A program made the translations under genes and the position numbers. Positions 9,185 to 17,665 of a stretch of 64,000 nt of DNA are shown in pieces. Each line of letters opens with the position of its first letter. The stretch's first letter is position 1. The stretch is from Oenococcus kitaharae (GTDB taxonomy: Bacteria > Bacillota > Bacilli > Lactobacillales > Lactobacillaceae), in contig NZ_JANJQP010000001.1 of the NCBI RefSeq assembly GCF_025758695.1, forward strand, positions 310,001 to 374,000, written 5' to 3'. The notes under the pieces were generated by a model. It worked only from the letters and a program-made list of their open reading frames with translations, had not been told where the DNA came from and did no database searches.

Positions 9185-9440
9185 ATCGCTTACCCCCTTA
9201 CTCCTTTATCGAAAATTGTTTCTCCGTACCCTTTACATTCTAAGTTAGATTTTAGCTCTTTTTGTAGGTTACACAAAATGAAATGATATGAATTTTTGTT
9301 GTCGATTGTCTTAAAAATATTTCTGGAAATCGAAAAGAAAATAGAACGGCAGCATCTAGATCTCTTTGCTACTTCTCTTTAGTTCGTAAGAAAATACTCT
9401 GCTTTAGGAGACCCTTATACAGGCAATCTTTCTTAAATCA
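9185..9440. other. Non-coding gap upstream of the FRG gene
   Basis: About 255 bases without an ORF I would support. It holds the 5' region of the FRG gene (minus-strand AAGGAGTAAGGGGGT just before its GTG) and ends in the strong terminator of the RND gene. No attachment site or flanking repeat that would define the edge of an island is visible. Confidence 0.35.
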
Positions 9441-9480
9441 AAAACCGAGTCCATACCAATTTCAGTATGGACTCGGTTTT
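9441..9480. terminator. Strong 16-bp stem terminator
   Basis: AAAACCGAGTCCATAC (9441-9456) pairs perfectly with GTATGGACTCGGTTTT (9465-9480) around an 8-base loop. It lies 5 bases after the RND pump stop on the minus strand and separates the pump from the accessory stretch. Confidence 0.85.
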
Positions 9481-9485
9481 GTTTT

Positions 9486-11600
9486 TTAATCAATTGAAAT
9501 ATTTGGCAAAATTCTGTCTAACCATTTTGGCAGATACCAACTAGCATTGCCAAATAGCGTGATGCTGGCTGGTACCAAAATCATTCTGACCAGGACCGCA
9601 TCGAACAAAATGCCTAAAGTCAGTGCCAAGCCCATAGACTTGACGATAGCGTCGCTGGCAAAGATAAATCCAGAAAAGACAGCCATCATAATCAAGGCAG
9701 CGGCCATAATGGCTGTACCGCTTTTCTTCGTACCGGCGATAACGGCTTGACGCGTATCATGATGTTTCGCATATTCTTCACGCATACGGCTGACGAGGAA
9801 AACTTCGTAATCCATTGCCAAACCAAACATAATACCGATGACTAAGACAGGTAGAAAATTCAGGACACTACTTTTGTTGGAAATGCCTAGCAGATTAATG
9901 AAATGCCCATCTTGAATGATGAAGACGACACTACCCAATGTCGCACCCAAAGATAGCACGAAGCCCAAGACAGCGACTAGCGGTATTAGCAGTGAACGGA
10001 AAATCATCATGAGCAGGATAAAGGCAAAAGCAATAATCAAAATAGCGAATTTCGGCAATGCCTTCAATAACGCATCTGACATATCGATATTGATCGCAGT
10101 AGATCCAGTCACAAGCATTTTCGGCAAACCATTTTTATCGGCGTTATCCCGAACGCGATGGACGAGATCTTTTGTCTGACTGCTGTTAGAATCAGTTTTC
10201 GGAATAACTGTAATCATTTGATAACGGTTATTCTGACTGGGCATGGTCAATCTGGCCGATGCAACATTTTTCAGCTGAGATAGTTTAGTCACAGTTTTGT
10301 TTGCAATTGTTTTATCTGATGTTTCTGCTAAAACAACCAATGTCGCTTGACTGCCCTTGCCGTACGCTTTTGTCATCAGATCATAAGCGCGTCTTTCGGT
10401 CAGTTTTTCTGAACGGACAGCATCATTAGGCAAGCCAAGATTAATGTGAGGCAAAGGTACAGTCAACAGGGCTAGAACGGCAATAATCGCGATGACAAAC
10501 AATCCTTTAAATTTAGTGACTAGTCTTCCCCACCCGCCTTCGATACGCAGGTGATGTGCTAGTTCCAAAAAGCGATTGCTTCTTTGAGCTGAAACGCGAT
10601 CGCCCAGCAAGCTCAGGACGGCCGGTACTAGTGTTAGTGAAGTCACGATCGCCGTTGCAACAGAAATAGCAGCCGTGATGCCCATGGTACTCAGCATGGA
10701 AATACCCAACACAGACATACCTAGCAACGCAATAATCACGGTGATACCAGCAAATAAAACGGCCATACCGGCTGTTGACATCGTCTTAGCCAAGGCCTCG
10801 TCGCGACGATCGTTCAATGCCAGCTCCTGGCGATAGCGTGAGACGATGAAGAGCGCATAATCGATACCAACAGCCAGCCCCATCATGCCCACCAGCGACA
10901 GGGCAAAAGAAGCAACTGACAGAGAATGGCTGGCGATAAACACAAGCATGATGCCTGAAATTAAGCCGATCAGAGCTGATAGAATCGGTAATCCGGCAAT
11001 CAGCAGAGAAGCAAATGTGATAGCAAGGACTGCAAAAGCCACAATAATACCAACAATTTCAGCACTTTCGCCATTATCAATCTCAGAAATAGTGACATCA
11101 GTCGAGGATATTTCTGTTTGAATGCCTTTTTCTCGAGTTATTTTAATTGATTTCCTCAGTTTGTCAACTGTTTTTTGAGAAACCTTATCACCTTTTTGTT
11201 TATAGATGACCATACCATAAGCTGTTTTACCGTCTGGACTATAATTTCTCAGCATTTCAGGTCCGACAGCTGTTTTAATCTGATGATCTTTTTTCGCTTC
11301 ATCAAGCATGCGATTAACTGCCTGCCGATTACTGGCGGCTGTCAATGTTTGGCCGTTAGTCGCGTGAAACACAACGGTTACGCGACCGCCTGTCTGCCGT
11401 GTGGCTGGAAATTCTTTTTCCATTAATTGATTGGCCCGTTCTGACTGTGATCCTTTGATTGACATGCCGCCGCTTTGGAAAGCTGAGCCGATGCGAATGC
11501 CCGCAAAGACTGAGATTCCAACCAAAACTAAGACAGCAGCAATCGTTATTTTTGCATGATGCGAAATCAAAAAACCAAATTTTTTCAGTAGTTGTTTCAT
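9486..11600 (-). CDS. MMPL/RND family membrane transporter
   Basis: A 704-residue MMPL-family (RND superfamily) protein. It has the two-fold RND build: one helix (about 15-35), an extracellular domain (about 36-180), a five-helix bundle containing GLAVGIDYALFIVSRYR, then a second helix, a second extracellular domain and a second bundle with GLAMDYEVFLVSRMREE. The D-Y pairs in these two motifs are the proton-relay signature. Family members export lipids or amphipathic drugs. It lies at the end of a two-component-system locus and is preceded by a 26-codon ORF and four 11-bp-spaced repeats, so control by that system is likely. A strong terminator follows. Confidence 0.85.
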   Translation of the reverse strand: MKQLLKKFGFLISHHAKITIAAVLVLVGISVFAGIRIGSAFQSGGMSIKGSQSERANQLMEKEFPATRQTGGRVTVVFHATNGQTLTAASNRQAVNRMLDEAKKDHQIKTAVGPEMLRNYSPDGKTAYGMVIYKQKGDKVSQKTVDKLRKSIKITREKGIQTEISSTDVTISEIDNGESAEIVGIIVAFAVLAITFASLLIAGLPILSALIGLISGIMLVFIASHSLSVASFALSLVGMMGLAVGIDYALFIVSRYRQELALNDRRDEALAKTMSTAGMAVLFAGITVIIALLGMSVLGISMLSTMGITAAISVATAIVTSLTLVPAVLSLLGDRVSAQRSNRFLELAHHLRIEGGWGRLVTKFKGLFVIAIIAVLALLTVPLPHINLGLPNDAVRSEKLTERRAYDLMTKAYGKGSQATLVVLAETSDKTIANKTVTKLSQLKNVASARLTMPSQNNRYQMITVIPKTDSNSSQTKDLVHRVRDNADKNGLPKMLVTGSTAINIDMSDALLKALPKFAILIIAFAFILLMMIFRSLLIPLVAVLGFVLSLGATLGSVVFIIQDGHFINLLGISNKSSVLNFLPVLVIGIMFGLAMDYEVFLVSRMREEYAKHHDTRQAVIAGTKKSGTAIMAAALIMMAVFSGFIFASDAIVKSMGLALTLGILFDAVLVRMILVPASITLFGNASWYLPKWLDRILPNISID

Positions 11601-11642
11601 AAAATTAAATAACCTCTTTTTATTTTTTCGGGACTTATCAAA

Positions 11643-11723
11643 CTAGATGCAAGCTGCCAAATAATCAGGGGCATGATTTTGATCAAACAATACTCTGTGA
11701 TACGAATAACCTCGTGTTGCCAT
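11643..11723 (-). CDS. 26-residue ORF upstream of the RND pump
   Basis: ATG 11723 follows a very good AGGAG with 7 nt spacing, and the frame ends at TAG 11643, 42 bases before the pump gene. The peptide (MATRGYSYHRVLFDQ then NHAPDYLAACI) is polar with no membrane segment. It could be a leader peptide, a small regulator of the pump, or noise; the ribosome binding site is the main support. The longer 83-codon version reading through the terminator is unlikely. Confidence 0.45.
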   Translation of the reverse strand: MATRGYSYHRVLFDQNHAPDYLAACI

Positions 11724-11764
11724 AACTTGTCTCCTTTCCAACCTTTGTACACAGATTAGCGGGA

Positions 11765-11804
11765 GAATGTTCACGAAATGTTTAGGAAATGTTTGCAAAA
11801 TGTT
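11765..11804 (-). promoter_or_regulatory. Four direct repeats at 11-bp spacing, probable response-regulator site
   Basis: On the minus strand AACATTT occurs at 11804-11798, 11793-11787 and 11782-11776, and AACATTC at 11771-11765, an exact 11-bp period, i.e. one helical turn. Tandem hexamer/heptamer repeats at this spacing are the usual binding pattern of OmpR/PhoP response regulators. The last copy overlaps a possible -35 (GAACAT) 17 bp from TACAAA. The OmpR-type regulator at 13504-14178 is the obvious candidate. Confidence 0.65.
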
Positions 11805-11831
11805 AATAGACAGTGAATTTGCGCAAATAAA

Positions 11832-11852
11832 AACCCAGGAATATCCTGGGTT
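11832..11852. terminator. Hairpin terminator
   Basis: AACCCAGGA (11832-11840) and TCCTGGGTT (11844-11852) form a perfect 9-bp stem with a 3-base loop, followed on the minus strand by AT-rich sequence. It lies directly after the stop of the 176-residue membrane protein gene. Confidence 0.65.
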
Positions 11853-11857
11853 AAGTT

Positions 11858-12388
11858 TTAATTGAAATGGCTCAGGGCATGCGCCTTTTGGCAAATATCA
11901 TAAATGAAGTCATATCGTTGATCCAATGAAAGTTGATTCTGTTTTTCGGCACGCTGGAACTGCCTTTTAAACCAATACATAGGCAAGCATAATCCGGCTA
12001 ATCCCAATAGTCCTAAAACCGTCACGAAGACCCAATGGTCCTGTCGCGCTAAAAAGATTGCCATAATCATGAAAAATAGACCGAAAAGTCCAATCAAACA
12101 AGCCTGAATCGTCGGAAGCAAACGCGCTTTTCTTTCGATTTGCTTGATCACGGCCATCTGGGACTCAAACTGGTTCTGCAAACGTTTCAATTCTGATTGA
12201 TTCAGTAACTGGCGATTGCGTTTCATATTAAAACGCACTTTATGAGGCTTATTTGCTAGTGAATCCGTTATTTTCAGCTCCCAGCCGAAATTAGGATAGG
12301 CGTCTGCATAGAAATCACGCAAATAATCGTCGACGATCAGTTCGCGATATTCGTAAGCAATAAATTGTCGTTGACCAGTTTTTGTCAT
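11858..12388 (-). CDS. Membrane protein of unknown function with coiled-coil
   Basis: A 176-residue protein I cannot assign. It has a soluble N-terminal domain (1-60) rich in Tyr and Asp, a basic helical stretch (about 60-88, LKRLQNQFESQMAVIKQIERKARL), two membrane helices (about 91-113 and 119-138) and a cytosolic tail. It lies between the sensor kinase and the pump and may belong to the same regulon. GGTGATAG precedes ATG 12388. Confidence 0.65.
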   Translation of the reverse strand: MTKTGQRQFIAYEYRELIVDDYLRDFYADAYPNFGWELKITDSLANKPHKVRFNMKRNRQLLNQSELKRLQNQFESQMAVIKQIERKARLLPTIQACLIGLFGLFFMIMAIFLARQDHWVFVTVLGLLGLAGLCLPMYWFKRQFQRAEKQNQLSLDQRYDFIYDICQKAHALSHFN

Positions 12389-12442
12389 AGTCTATCACCG
12401 TTTTTTCAAATCCATCTTATAAAAATTAAGTCCGTGAGTTGT

Positions 12443-13507
12443 TTAAATTATGTTAATTTTTTTTGCAGGCAGCCAAACTTTAAATTCACTGCCTTGGCCC
12501 AGCTTGCTAGAAACACTGATCGTGCCAGCCATCAAATGAATGATCCGATCAACTAAAGCCAATCCTAAACCGTTGCCACTGGTTGCATGTGACTGATCAC
12601 CCTGGTAAAATTTTTCAAAAATCTTTTTCACAGTTTCTTCGCTCATGCCGGGGCCCGTATCCTTCACGCGAACCTCAATACCATCATCCACTTGCTTTGC
12701 TGCCACGGTTACGCTGCCGCCCATAGGTGTGAATTTAAAAGCGTTGCTCAACAGGTTTTGCCAAACAAGCACCATCATTTCAGGATCCGTTTGTAATCTG
12801 AGCTGGTCAGGAATCTCAACCTGCAGCGCAATCTGCTTTTCTTCCCAGATCTTCTCAAAAGTTAAAATCAGATCAGTCAATTGGCGGCTCAAATCATAAT
12901 CCTGTACGTTAGGCTGTACAGCTTGTGTTTCTATTTTCGTTAATTTTAAAACATTCGTGACCAGTAAGGCCATTTTGTCCGTCTGATCAATAATTGTCTG
13001 CAAACTCCCAGCTAGCTCAGATCCTGCTTCTGCCTCTTCCTGCATGGTGCTGGCATAACTTTTAATCACGGCCAAAGGGGCCTTGAATTCATGGGAAACG
13101 TTGGCGACAAAATCGTTTTTCATCGTCTCTGCAGAACCTAGTTCGGCGACCATTGTATTGAAATTTTCAAACATCTGATCTAAATCACTTATGTTGCCGT
13201 CATTATGGATTGGCTGCAGATAGACGGAAAAATCGCCTTGAGACACCTTTTTTGTTGCCTGATTTAAATGCCGAATAGGTAGATCAAAGGTGACATATTT
13301 ACGATAAGAAACAATCGAGACGAAAATTGAGGAAACCAAAACAAGATACAGCAGATACCACTTAAAATAACTATTATTTAACTGTAAGAAGCGTTTTCCG
13401 TACAAAAAGGCCGGCAGCGAAGCAATCACAGTCAAAAGTAGAAAAGACCATAGATAGTCCCAAGGGGAAATTGAGTTCCTGGTTTGCAGGTGTTTAAAAG
13501 GATTCAT
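12443..13507 (-). CDS. Two-component sensor histidine kinase
   Basis: A 354-residue membrane kinase. Two helices (about 17-37 and 50-66) enclose only a very short outside loop (about 12 residues), so it is an intramembrane-sensing type rather than one with a large receptor domain. A HAMP-like linker (70-122) leads to the H-box VSHEFKAPL (His139), the N-box LLSNAFKF, DTGPGM and GNGLGLALV. Small-loop kinases of this kind in Firmicutes often sense cell-envelope stress or peptides. The stop region overlaps nothing; the start overlaps the response regulator by 4 bases (ATGA), so the two are translationally coupled. Confidence 0.9.
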   Translation of the reverse strand: MNPFKHLQTRNSISPWDYLWSFLLLTVIASLPAFLYGKRFLQLNNSYFKWYLLYLVLVSSIFVSIVSYRKYVTFDLPIRHLNQATKKVSQGDFSVYLQPIHNDGNISDLDQMFENFNTMVAELGSAETMKNDFVANVSHEFKAPLAVIKSYASTMQEEAEAGSELAGSLQTIIDQTDKMALLVTNVLKLTKIETQAVQPNVQDYDLSRQLTDLILTFEKIWEEKQIALQVEIPDQLRLQTDPEMMVLVWQNLLSNAFKFTPMGGSVTVAAKQVDDGIEVRVKDTGPGMSEETVKKIFEKFYQGDQSHATSGNGLGLALVDRIIHLMAGTISVSSKLGQGSEFKVWLPAKKINII

Positions 13508-14178
13508 GAGCTGATGACCGCTTTATAGCCTAAACCGTGCACGGTCATAATTTGAAAATCATTACAGCTGGCAAACTTATTTCTAATTTTCGTGATGTAC
13601 ACATCGACGGCTCTCAGACTAGTCGAGCTATCAATGTCCCAAAACTCGTCAAGCAGCTGGGCTCTGGAAAAAGTCTTATTCGGGTACGAAAGCAATTTGA
13701 ATAAGATGTTAAATTCTCTGACTGTCACTGGGATAGCTTCCTTTCCGACTGATATTGAGACTGCTTGAGAATCCATTAAGGTACGGCCAATTTCTAAACG
13801 CTGATTGTCGGCAACATTGGCTCTCCTCAGCAGTGCTTTGACACGCAGCAGCAATTCAGTCATGTCAATGGGCTTGACCATATAATCATCCACACCGGAT
13901 TCAAAACCCTGACGTTTTGATTGAATATCATCCCGCGCAGTCACGAATAAAATCGGAATAGTCGGATTAATCTGCCGGACTTTTTCAGCAAATTCAAATC
14001 CATCGATATTCGGCATCATAACATCTGAAATAATCAAGTCAAACAAGTGGTTGTACATTTTGGTATAGGCCTCTTGTGCCTGAAAAGCTGCTTGTGCACG
14101 CTGTCCGTGATTGTTCAGATACAAACACATAATTTGGTTAAATTTAGTGTCGTCTTCCACGACGAGAATATTTGCCAC
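13504..14178 (-). CDS. OmpR-family response regulator
   Basis: A 224-residue regulator. The receiver domain has the acidic pocket VVEDD (6-10), phospho-acceptor Asp52 in SDVMMPNIDG, FVTARD, and the conserved Lys in YMVKPID. The C-terminal winged helix is OmpR-type (VREFNILFKLL ... RAVDVYITKIRNKF ... TVHGLGYK). It is coupled to the kinase gene. The four 11-bp-spaced repeats in front of the RND pump fit DNA binding by a dimer or tetramer of such a protein. Confidence 0.92.
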   Translation of the reverse strand: MANILVVEDDTKFNQIMCLYLNNHGQRAQAAFQAQEAYTKMYNHLFDLIISDVMMPNIDGFEFAEKVRQINPTIPILFVTARDDIQSKRQGFESGVDDYMVKPIDMTELLLRVKALLRRANVADNQRLEIGRTLMDSQAVSISVGKEAIPVTVREFNILFKLLSYPNKTFSRAQLLDEFWDIDSSTSLRAVDVYITKIRNKFASCNDFQIMTVHGLGYKAVISS

Positions 14179-14285
14179 GAATGTATCTCCTAATAAAACG
14201 CCGATTAATCTCTTTTCTAGTATAAAGGCTTGCAGCGGTCCGCTGATCGGAATCTTGCCAAATTAATATTTCGGAAACATAGAGA

Positions 14286-14648
14286 TTATGAATCTTTTAC
14301 GATCCTGGCAAAATTCTTGAGATAGTTGTTTCCCCAATTGTCCATGGCGCGAATGATCGGTATCAAACTTTTGCCCGCCGCTGTCAGACTATAACTGCAT
14401 TTAATCGGGACAAAACTTGGGTCAATGTGCTTCACAATAATATGGTCCCCTAATAATTGCGACAGCTGCAGTGACAGCATGCGCTGACTGCAGCCCGGCA
14501 AGCCGCGCAGTAGTTCTGTAAATCGGTAATCATGATGGATCAAGCGGCAAATAATGATTGATTTCCATTTGCCATCCAGCACCTGAAGCGTACTGTCTAG
14601 AGGACAGAACTCTGCATGCCTGTAACTCATTTCCACTGCATTTTTCAT
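14286..14648 (-). CDS. HxlR-family transcriptional regulator
   Basis: A 120-residue winged-helix regulator of the HxlR type, recognised by FCPLDSTLQVLDGKWKSIII near the N-terminus and LPGCSQRMLSLQLSQL in the recognition region. Cys15 lies at the position used for redox or electrophile sensing in several HxlR proteins, and there is a second Cys at about 61. ATG 14648 is chosen because AAAAGGAGGC lies just upstream; the longer frame has no such signal. It is divergent from an MFS exporter gene, the classic arrangement for a repressor of a stress-inducible pump. Confidence 0.85.
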   Translation of the reverse strand: MKNAVEMSYRHAEFCPLDSTLQVLDGKWKSIIICRLIHHDYRFTELLRGLPGCSQRMLSLQLSQLLGDHIIVKHIDPSFVPIKCSYSLTAAGKSLIPIIRAMDNWGNNYLKNFARIVKDS

Positions 14649-14721
14649 TTTTGCCTCCTTTTTTGACTTCATCGTGATTTTAACATGCATTTTGACAAGC
14701 AAATAGAGTTGGTTACATCTA

Positions 14722-14769
14722 TTTCCCTTATTGCGAATAATCATAATTAGTTATAAATTGCAAGGGAAA
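14722..14769. promoter_or_regulatory. Promoter flanked by inverted repeats (HxlR operator candidate)
   Basis: TTTCCCTT (14722-14729) and AAGGGAAA (14762-14769) are perfect inverted arms. Between them lie TTGCGA (14731-14736) and, 17 bp later, TAAATT, a plausible promoter for the MFS gene. A regulator bound at both arms would cover the promoter. Confidence 0.45.
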
Positions 14770-14788
14770 GGAAATTAAGGTTAATATA

Positions 14789-15982
14789 ATGGTTCAAAAA
14801 AATTTAAATAGAAAAAAGTTCCCTCTCTTGAATAATAGTCTCATGCTGGCAGCTTTCTTTATAATCGTGTTTGTGATTGGCGCGGATTCTTTCATCATTT
14901 CGCCTTTACTGCCAGCGATTGAAAAAAGCTTTCACATTTCACTGACTGCATCGGCCTTTTCAGTTACCATTTATGCTCTTTGCTATGCGATTGGGTCGCC
15001 ATTTTTCAGTCCCTTAGGTGATAGCTTTGATAAAAAGAAATTATTGAGCATTGGTATTGGCATCTTTTTATTGGGAAGTATTTTCTGTGCCATCTCGGCG
15101 AATATTCAACAATTTTATTTATTCCGTGCGTTTGCCGGTATCGGTGCCGCTCTGACTCTGCCTAATATCTGGGCCTCAATTGCCAGCTACTTTCACGGAA
15201 AAACACTTAACACAGTCATGGGTATTACTATGTCAGCACTTTCTCTTTCGATTGCCATCGGCGTTCCTTTGGGGACTGGCTTATCTCAGCTTTCCAATTG
15301 GCATATGGCCTTTTGGGCTTCTGCAGCTCTGACTCTGATTGCTTACGCTGTTTTGCTGCTGGTCGTGCCTCATATGCCTGTCGGAAAAATCTTTTCCGCT
15401 AAAAGTTATGCTGGCAGTTTTCAGACATTGCTAAAGACGAGCAAGGCAATTCCGGCATTACTGATCAATTTATTTTGGATGTTTGGTTTTTACACTATCT
15501 ATACCTTTTTGGGCAGCCATCTGCATCAAGTTTTTGCCCTCAATACAGCAGAAATTGGTTACTTTTTTATCGCTTATGGTGTCAGCAATTTTCTCGCCAG
15601 CTTTTTCGGAGGTTTCGTGACGACAAAATTAGGTGCCATGCAAAGTGTCGTGATAAACGGTTCTTGTTCAGCGGTAATGGTGCTGTCAATGGGCTTGACG
15701 GGAAAAAACGTCTATCTATTAATCATGTTGCTGATCATGCTGGCGCTTTTTCAAGGGCTGGGAGTGACGGCATTAACGACTTATATCGTTAATGTAATCC
15801 CAAAAAACAGGTCAACCGTCATGTCTTTTAATAGCTCTTTTCTCTATTTGGCCCTGACGCTCGCATCTGCCCTTGGCGCCGTTATTTATACACAATGGCA
15901 ATTTTCAGGCCTGAGCTATTCCGCATTTATCGCTTTGCTTTTGGCAGTTGCGATGACAGGTTATTTGCATTGGAAAAGCTAA
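14789..15982 (+). CDS. MFS transporter, DHA1-like (AraJ/YdhP-like efflux)
   Basis: A 397-residue, 12-helix major-facilitator exporter. The N-terminus has FVIGADSFIISPLLPAIEKSF (helix 1) and the cytoplasmic loop SPLGDSFDKKKLL between helices 2 and 3, matching the DHA1 motif A pattern G(x)LaDrf.Rk. Helix 4 carries FRAFAGIGAAL. It probably exports a drug, sugar or toxic metabolite. It is transcribed away from the HxlR gene with a shared control region, so its expression is probably induced by whatever inactivates that repressor. Confidence 0.82.
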   Translation: MVQKNLNRKKFPLLNNSLMLAAFFIIVFVIGADSFIISPLLPAIEKSFHISLTASAFSVTIYALCYAIGSPFFSPLGDSFDKKKLLSIGIGIFLLGSIFCAISANIQQFYLFRAFAGIGAALTLPNIWASIASYFHGKTLNTVMGITMSALSLSIAIGVPLGTGLSQLSNWHMAFWASAALTLIAYAVLLLVVPHMPVGKIFSAKSYAGSFQTLLKTSKAIPALLINLFWMFGFYTIYTFLGSHLHQVFALNTAEIGYFFIAYGVSNFLASFFGGFVTTKLGAMQSVVINGSCSAVMVLSMGLTGKNVYLLIMLLIMLALFQGLGVTALTTYIVNVIPKNRSTVMSFNSSFLYLALTLASALGAVIYTQWQFSGLSYSAFIALLLAVAMTGYLHWKS

Positions 15983-16040
15983 AACACAGCTAGTTGACAA
16001 ATCACCACGACCAGGCCTTTTCAACTATTAGTAATTAAAT

Positions 16041-16817
16041 TTAATAATTTAACTTTTTCCTGACGATGCATTGCGGAATAAATGAGATCACAATAATCAC
16101 AATCAATAACCAAATAAAATCATATGTGCTCGTTGAGCGGAGCGTTCCTCTCGCCATTTGCCGAATCAAACTGACTGCATGTGTCAGTGGTGAAAACCAG
16201 CCAAGATTTTTTAGCCATGGCGCGACAGAGCTTAAGGGAAAAAAGGTGTTTGAAAACATGTACATCGGTTGAATGACCAGCATGCTGTAATAATTTAAAT
16301 AGTCTCGAGTAGGCGCTATCAGCGTAAACGTCAAGCCCAGAAAGCCAAACAAGGTGCCGGTTAAAAATAAAATGATCGGAATAAAAAGTGCTGCCCAGCT
16401 TTGTAAGATGCCCATTGCGAAAGTGACTAACAAAAATAAAGAACCAAAAATTGTTGCTCTAACGCCTGCCCAAAGTGCTTGACCGACGATAATTTCTTCT
16501 AAATTAATTGGACTCGTGTTAATTTCATAGTAAGTTTTATCTAATCGCATTTGAATGTAAGCATTGGTTGTACTTTCGGCGTTTGCAGCATTCATACCGG
16601 TTGCTGCGACTAAACCCAGTGAAATAAAGGTCAAGTACGGCATTCCGGATACTTGTCCGACAAAATGTCCAATGCCAAAACCCATGGCGGCTAGATATAG
16701 AATAGAATCAAACAGGTTCGGGAAAATGGAAATTTTAAAAAGTTTTCGAAAGCTCATCCAATTGCGTTCGATCACATAAGCGATGCCTTTAGCCGAAAGT
16801 TTGTTCAATTTCATCAC
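16041..16817 (-). CDS. ABC-2 type exporter permease (NodJ/DrrB-like)
   Basis: A 258-residue permease with six predicted helices and the ABC-2 pattern near the C-terminus (SNTFFPLSSVAPWLKNLGWFSPLTHAVSLIRQ split across the last loop). This is the NodJ/DrrB type, which works as a dimer with a separate ATPase to export drugs, lipids or glycans. Its start overlaps the ATPase gene by 29 bases, so the two are coupled. No terminator of convincing strength follows. Confidence 0.82.
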   Translation of the reverse strand: MMKLNKLSAKGIAYVIERNWMSFRKLFKISIFPNLFDSILYLAAMGFGIGHFVGQVSGMPYLTFISLGLVAATGMNAANAESTTNAYIQMRLDKTYYEINTSPINLEEIIVGQALWAGVRATIFGSLFLLVTFAMGILQSWAALFIPIILFLTGTLFGFLGLTFTLIAPTRDYLNYYSMLVIQPMYMFSNTFFPLSSVAPWLKNLGWFSPLTHAVSLIRQMARGTLRSTSTYDFIWLLIVIIVISFIPQCIVRKKLNY

Positions 16818-17649
16818 GTTCCTCTACATAACCTGTCAATCCCAAATAGACTTCTTCAATATTTTTATATCCGTATTTTTCTGGTAACGCTGCCGTTGCA
16901 CCGCTTGCAATCACCTGACCGTGATCAATAATCAGCACATCATCTGCTAATCTTTCAATTTCATCTCCATAATGTGAAGTCATCAAAATTGATACACCTT
17001 GTTTTTTTAACTGCTCCAGCCGATTCCAGAACACATGCCGCGATTGAATATCTAAACCAGTTGTTGGCTCATCTAAAATAATCAATTCGGGGTCATTAAC
17101 CAAAGAACGAGCTAAAACCAGTCGTCGTCTCATTCCGCCGGATAATTCATGGATTTCCTTAGTTTTATAATTGAATAATCCGACAAAAGTCAATAATTTA
17201 TCAGCCTTTTTTCGTGCTGCGGTCCAAGAAATATCAAACAAAATTGCGTGGGCAATCATGTTTTCTATCACATTTAAAGAAGTATCAAGCAAATCATCTT
17301 GCATGACGACGCCAATATGCCTTTTCGCCTCTCTTGGCGATGTTTCAACATTGATTCCTCCAATGGCAACATGGCCGGTGGTCATTGCCGTTGTTGCGTA
17401 GATCATTTTCAAAGTTGTCGACTTGCCAGCGCCATTAGGACCGAGAATAGCAAGAGAATGCCCTTTTTCAAGTTGAAAAGAAATATTCTTTACTGCTGTG
17501 AAGTTTCCGTAACGTTTTCCTAAACCACCGACATCGAGAATGACATTATTTTCCAAAAAACGCACTTTTGCCACCCACCCTTCTTTTGTTTGCACATACT
17601 TTGACTCACCACCTTCGAAAGTATATATTTTAGTTGTTTCAGTTTTCAT
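16789..17649 (-). CDS. ABC transporter ATP-binding protein (NodI/DrrA-like)
   Basis: ATPase partner of the ABC-2 permease, 286 residues from ATG 17649. Walker A GPNGAGKST is at 70-78, signature LSGGMRRRL, Walker B LIILDEPTTGLD and the H-loop TSHYGDE. The motif GLGKRYGNFTAVKNISF starts the NBD only at about residue 43, so there is a polar N-terminal extension of about 40 residues that NodI/DrrA proteins normally lack. The longer frame to 17712 crosses the divergent ArsR start and is not used. Confidence 0.85.
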   Translation of the reverse strand: MKTETTKIYTFEGGESKYVQTKEGWVAKVRFLENNVILDVGGLGKRYGNFTAVKNISFQLEKGHSLAILGPNGAGKSTTLKMIYATTAMTTGHVAIGGINVETSPREAKRHIGVVMQDDLLDTSLNVIENMIAHAILFDISWTAARKKADKLLTFVGLFNYKTKEIHELSGGMRRRLVLARSLVNDPELIILDEPTTGLDIQSRHVFWNRLEQLKKQGVSILMTSHYGDEIERLADDVLIIDHGQVIASGATAALPEKYGYKNIEEVYLGLTGYVEERDEIEQTFG

Positions 17650-17652
17650 CGA

Positions 17653-17665
17653 AGTATGGAATACT
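17653..17665. promoter_or_regulatory. Palindrome between ABC and ArsR genes
   Basis: AGTAT-GGA-ATACT is a 13-bp inverted repeat centred in the 43-bp gap between the divergent ABC exporter and ArsR-like genes. It is well placed to be the operator for the ArsR-like protein, controlling both directions. Confidence 0.45.

Noticed and set aside
11643-11894. 83-codon version of the small ORF before the RND pump
   Set aside because: Would read through a perfect terminator hairpin and the repeat operator; only the 26-codon part has a ribosome site.
15983-16040. Terminator between the MFS and ABC-2 permease genes
   Set aside because: TAGTTGA/TCAACTA arms exist but the loop is long and no T-run follows on either strand.
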